A stretch of 23,138 nt of DNA, from contig JASLAP010000162.1 of NCBI GenBank assembly GCA_030147065.1, positions 1 through 23,138 on the forward strand, in the 5' to 3' direction. Shown piece by piece: positions 20,526-23,138 of the stretch. The DNA is from Pseudonocardia sp. GTDB taxonomy: Bacteria > Actinomycetota > Actinomycetes > Mycobacteriales > Pseudonocardiaceae. The notes below the pieces were generated by a model that saw only the letters and a program-made list of their open reading frames with translations, was not told the origin of the DNA and ran no database searches. The position numbers and the translations under genes were made by a program. Numbering within the stretch: the first letter of the stretch is position 1; each line of letters begins with the position of its first letter.

Positions 20526-20654
20526 CTCGTCCCTCTTCCCGTCTTTCCGTGCTCCAGATCCCGTGCGCCGAGTATGAGGGCTATCACAACGGGCCGGCCA
20601 GGTTCTTGGGCAGGACTTGAGGAAGGGTGCGGCAGCGTTCCGGGGGACCCCGGG

Positions 20655-22238
20655 TCACTGGATGCGGCGGTCCGTCCCGCTCCACGCCCGCTCGCGCAGG
20701 ACGAATTTCTGGATCTTCCCGGTGGAGGTCCGGGGCAGCTCGCCGAAGGTCACGTGCTTGGGCGCCTTGAACCGGGCCAGCCGGGCCCGCACGTGCTCGA
20801 CGATCTCGGCCTCGGTCGCCGAGGCGCCCTCCTGCAGGGTCACGTACGCGGCCGGCACCTCGCCCCAGCGCTCGTCCGGCACCGCGATCACCGCGGCCTC
20901 CAGCACCGCCGGGTGGTCCATGATCGCCTGCTCGACCTCGACCGAGGCGATGTTCTCCCCGCCGGAGATGATCACGTCCTTGCTGCGGTCGCGCAGTTCG
21001 ATGTAGCCGTCGGGGTGCACCACGCCGATGTCACCGGTGCGGAACCAGCCGTCCGGTGCGGCCTCGGCGGTCGCCTGCGGGTCCTTGAGGTAGCCCAGCA
21101 TCACGTTGTTGCCGCGCAGCGCGATCTGCCCGGTCGTCGTGGCGTCGGCCGGCACGTCGCGGCCGTCCTCGGCGATCACCCGGGCGGTGCAGGCGATCAT
21201 GTTCCCGACCCCCTGCCGGGCCTTGAGCCGGGCCTGCGCGTCGGCCTCGAGACCGTTCCACTCCGGGCGCCAGTCGCAGATCATCGCCGGCCCGAAGGTC
21301 TCGGTCAGCCCGTACAGATGAGTGACCTCGAAGCCGAGTTCCCCCATCCGGCGCAGGATCGCCGGTGAGGGCGGCGCACCCCCGGTCGCCACCCGCACCG
21401 TGGTCTCCACCGGCGCCGCCTGCGGGGCGTAGGCCAGCATCGACAGCACCGTCGGCGCCCCGTTCAGGTGCGTGACCCCCTCGGACCGGATCAGCCGCCA
21501 CACCTCACCCGGGTCCACCCTGGGCAGGCAGACGTGGGTCGCCGCGGCCGCGGTCACCGCCCACGGGAAGCACCAGCCGTTGCAGTGGAACATCGGCAAC
21601 GTCCACAGGTGCACCGCCGAGGGCGACAGCCCCGTGTGCCCCACCATCGCCAAGGCCTGCAGGTAGGCACCGCGGTGGTGATACATCACCCCCTTGGGCC
21701 GCCCCGTGGTCCCCGAGGTGTAGTTGATCGACAACAGCGACCGCTCATCGGCCGGGGTGTCGTGCCGCGGGGTGGCGCCGGCCAGCAGCTCCTCGTACTC
21801 CGCACCGGCCCGGATCCGCACCGGCGGCGCCGCCACCTGCGCGAACACCGCATCGACCAGGTCGTCGAAGGCCGGGTCGTGGACCAGCACCGACGCCTCG
21901 CTGTGCTCCAGGATGTAGGCGACCTCCCCCGCCGACAGCCGGGTGTTGATCGCGACCAGGGGCACCCCGGCCCACGGCACCCCGAAGTTCGCCTCCAGCA
22001 GCACGTGGGTGTTGGGTGCCAGCACCGCGACCGGACGGCCCTGCGCCAGCGGCGCCAGGCCACCGGCCAGCCGGGTGCACCGGTCGTGCAGCTCGGCGTA
22101 GGTCCACCGCTCGGCTCCGTCCACCACCCCGACCCGGTCACCGTGCGCCGCAGCCGCCCGATCCAGGTAGGCCGTGGGGGTCAGGGGCTCGAAGGACAGC
22201 CGGTCGAGCAGGTCCGCGGAACCGTCGTTGGTGGCCAC
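20655..22238 (-). CDS. AMP-forming acyl-CoA synthetase (ANL superfamily)
   Basis: This 527-aa adenylate-forming ligase activates a carboxylic acid to its CoA thioester via acyl-AMP. All core motifs are intact: YTSGTTGRPKGVMYHHRG with the P-loop at 175-183, YGLTETFGP (309-317), TGD (401-403), GYIELRDRSKDVIISGGENI (hinge region, 411-430) and the catalytic Lys508 in TSTGKIQK. The overall pattern (LPMFHCNGWCFPW, ending FVLRERAW) fits medium- or long-chain fatty acyl-CoA ligases. The start is GTG 22238; an in-frame TAG at 22250 excludes anything longer. GGGAG abuts the GTG, too close to serve as a ribosome site, while TAGCAT ends six bases before it, so a leaderless transcript is likely. It lies upstream of the acyl-CoA dehydrogenase on the same strand. 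Confidence 0.93.
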   Translation of the reverse strand: MATNDGSADLLDRLSFEPLTPTAYLDRAAAAHGDRVGVVDGAERWTYAELHDRCTRLAGGLAPLAQGRPVAVLAPNTHVLLEANFGVPWAGVPLVAINTRLSAGEVAYILEHSEASVLVHDPAFDDLVDAVFAQVAAPPVRIRAGAEYEELLAGATPRHDTPADERSLLSINYTSGTTGRPKGVMYHHRGAYLQALAMVGHTGLSPSAVHLWTLPMFHCNGWCFPWAVTAAAATHVCLPRVDPGEVWRLIRSEGVTHLNGAPTVLSMLAYAPQAAPVETTVRVATGGAPPSPAILRRMGELGFEVTHLYGLTETFGPAMICDWRPEWNGLEADAQARLKARQGVGNMIACTARVIAEDGRDVPADATTTGQIALRGNNVMLGYLKDPQATAEAAPDGWFRTGDIGVVHPDGYIELRDRSKDVIISGGENIASVEVEQAIMDHPAVLEAAVIAVPDERWGEVPAAYVTLQEGASATEAEIVEHVRARLARFKAPKHVTFGELPRTSTGKIQKFVLRERAWSGTDRRIQ

Positions 22239-22244
22239 CTCCCG

Positions 22245-22250
22245 ATGCTA
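22245..22250 (-). promoter_or_regulatory. Leaderless -10 box of the acyl-CoA synthetase
   Basis: On the minus strand TAGCAT (22250-22245) fits TANNNT and ends six bases before the GTG start. No -35 is visible in the GC-only sequence upstream. Confidence 0.45.
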
Positions 22251-22706
22251 GGACGCCGACCGCGGAGGGGCGGCGCGAGCGGCCGCGGCCACGGCCGGGC
22301 GGGCGGCCGGGCGGGGGCACGGAGGCCGAGCTCAGCACCGGTGCCGTCGCCCTGCACCTGAACACCGCGCGGATGCAGATCGCGCCCGGTCCCGGCCGGC
22401 CCGGGCATCCCGGTCCGCCCACCGGACCTCCCCCCGGCGCCCCGGCCGGACCGAGGGGGACGCGAGCGACGAGCGGCGACCGGCCTGATCCCGCCGGGCC
22501 CAGCGGCGCCGCGACGGCGTTTGCCACCCGAACGGCCCAACACCGCCATCCCCGGATCACCCCGACCCGAAAGTCCTCTGTTCAGCCCGTCGGTGCCACC
22601 GATCTGTCGAATATGGCATGATCCGAACAGCTCAGCCGGGGGGCTGCCGACCCGGACAGGTGTCCGCCACGCGGTCCTGATGCCGCCATCCGAGCACGCA
22701 CCGTCT

Positions 22707-22772
22707 ATCCTGCGGGCAGCTCAACGGGCAGGATGACCACTGCCCGTGACCGGATTCGGGCTTTCGTCACGG
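22707..22772 (+). promoter_or_regulatory. Two leader hairpins covering the start region of the last gene
   Basis: ATCCTGC (22707-22713) pairs with GCAGGAT (22728-22734), and CCGTGAC (22744-22750) pairs with GTCACGG (22766-22772). The second stem ends inside the ribosome site GGAGGAGG (22771-22778), so folding could hide it. Confidence 0.4.
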
Positions 22773-22783
22773 AGGAGGTCGAG

Positions 22784-23138
22784 TTGGGGGGCAAGCACGC
22801 CAGCGGCTCTCCCCGCCGCCGGGCGACCGTGCGCGATCACGACCTGGTGGGCACCGCGACCCCGGCCGGGTCGCCCGCCGTGCCGCGCTCCGACGTCACC
22901 ACCCGACGCCGCCGGCGCGCCGCTGACACCCCCCGCACCCCGTTGGCCAGCACCATCGCCGCCGGGGTGGTGGTCGTCGCGGCCGGGTCGGTCGCTTACG
23001 GCACCACCCTGCAACCGCTGGCCGGCGACGGCACCCCGACGGTCGAGGCCCCCGAACCGCCGGCCGCCGCGCCCGCCCCGGTGGGAGCCGCGACCGACCG
23101 ACCGGTCGCCGACGACCCCGGCACCAGCCGGAGCAGCG
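22784..23138 (+). CDS. Membrane-anchored or secreted protein, N-terminal part (cut by window end)
   Basis: I prefer the start TTG 22784, five bases after GGAGGAGG, the best ribosome site nearby; an in-frame ATG at 22733 would add 17 residues but has little upstream. The visible 118 residues are a basic cytoplasmic segment (SPRRRATVRDHD, then TTRRRRRAAD), a hydrophobic helix at about residues 58-78 (LASTIAAGVVVVAAGSVAYG), then a Pro/Ala-rich extracytoplasmic linker (EAPEPPAAAPAPVGA). This is the usual N-terminus of actinobacterial cell-wall enzymes such as transglycosylase/Rpf-like, LysM or NlpC/P60 proteins, but no catalytic domain is inside the window, so the function stays open. Confidence 0.6.
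   Translation, partial: MGGKHASGSPRRRATVRDHDLVGTATPAGSPAVPRSDVTTRRRRRAADTPRTPLASTIAAGVVVVAAGSVAYGTTLQPLAGDGTPTVEAPEPPAAAPAPVGAATDRPVADDPGTSRSS

Larger units (their letters stand above)
22239..22783. other. 545-bp gap: low-complexity GC stretch and structured leader
   Basis: No convincing gene is visible. The part near 22260-22330 is a G/C-only low-complexity run (repeats of CGGGCGGGCGGCC type). GGTCCG-CCCAC-CGGACC (22412-22428) is a small hairpin. From about 22560 base composition becomes more mixed, with a CATGAT box (22617-22622), CAGCC/GGCTG (22633-22646) and the palindrome CGGACA-GG-TGTCCG (22653-22666), which could be promoter and operator of the last gene. It separates that gene from the divergent acyl-CoA synthetase. 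Confidence 0.5.

Noticed and set aside
22260..22330. Tandem repeat of GGGCGGGCGGCC type
   Set aside because: Irregular GC low-complexity sequence without a defined repeat unit.
22374..22621. Pro/Gly-rich ORF (MQIAPGPGRPGHPG...)
   Set aside because: No ribosome site, composition explained by the GC-only stretch, no recognisable domain.
22560..22783. Cyclic di-AMP (ydaO-type) riboswitch before the last gene
   Set aside because: This would fit a cell-wall enzyme gene, but the conserved segments I remember for ydaO leaders are not present.
1..23138. tRNA, rRNA, CRISPR arrays, transposases, phage or toxin-antitoxin genes
   Set aside because: Looked for on both strands; none supported by sequence.

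Overview
The window is high-GC DNA (third codon positions almost all G or C) with actinobacterial gene families throughout: IclR regulator, CbtAB, a two-domain acyl-CoA dehydrogenase, a SigG-type sigma factor, a DUF151 nuclease, sigma-B-like GGGTA promoter boxes and TAGNNT -10 boxes. It looks like chromosomal sequence from a Pseudonocardia-like actinomycete; the genus is inference. I see no rRNA, tRNA, CRISPR array, insertion sequence or phage gene. Both ends cut a gene.

Layout. (1) 1-3150, minus strand: an MHS-family symporter, a polyol/uronate dehydrogenase of the mannitol dehydrogenase family and an IclR regulator (cut at base 1). This looks like a catabolic operon, with an IclR/KdgR-like palindrome just downstream of its probable promoter. 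(2) 3213-5720: an NmrA-like NAD(P)-binding protein converging on a 14-TM drug exporter across a strong hairpin terminator. (3) 5900-7916: cbtB, cbtA and an unrecognised secreted/membrane gene. A -35/-10 pair overlaps a near-perfect 24-base palindrome, which suggests a metal-responsive repressor rather than a B12 riboswitch. (4) 7931-12393: a block with a general-stress flavour. It holds a DUF151/BFN protein, a STAS-domain protein, a 75-aa helical protein with a sigma-B-like promoter and very strong RBS, a DedA protein, a zinc alcohol dehydrogenase of the formaldehyde dehydrogenase-like type, and a divergent short-chain dehydrogenase. (5) 12601-14313: a BCCT osmolyte transporter. (6) 14317-15870: enoyl-CoA hydratase and a divergent FabG-like SDR. 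(7) 15977-17661: a RibD/DHFR-like protein converging on a SigG-like ECF sigma factor whose codon use differs from its neighbours. (8) 17860-22238: a two-domain acyl-CoA dehydrogenase, a small membrane protein and an acyl-CoA synthetase, all minus strand; with the hydratase and SDR of block 6 they could supply most steps of one acyl-CoA degradation route. (9) 22784-23138: the start of a membrane-anchored or secreted protein behind a long structured leader.

The most interesting items are: the palindrome over the cbtB promoter and the unassigned third gene of that operon; a perfect 20-bp inverted repeat at 20166-20232 upstream of the acyl-CoA dehydrogenase; several genes whose start lies exactly 6 nt behind a TAGNNN box (probable leaderless transcripts); and sigma-B-like boxes repeated across the stress block. 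No single complete novel system can be proven from the sequence alone.
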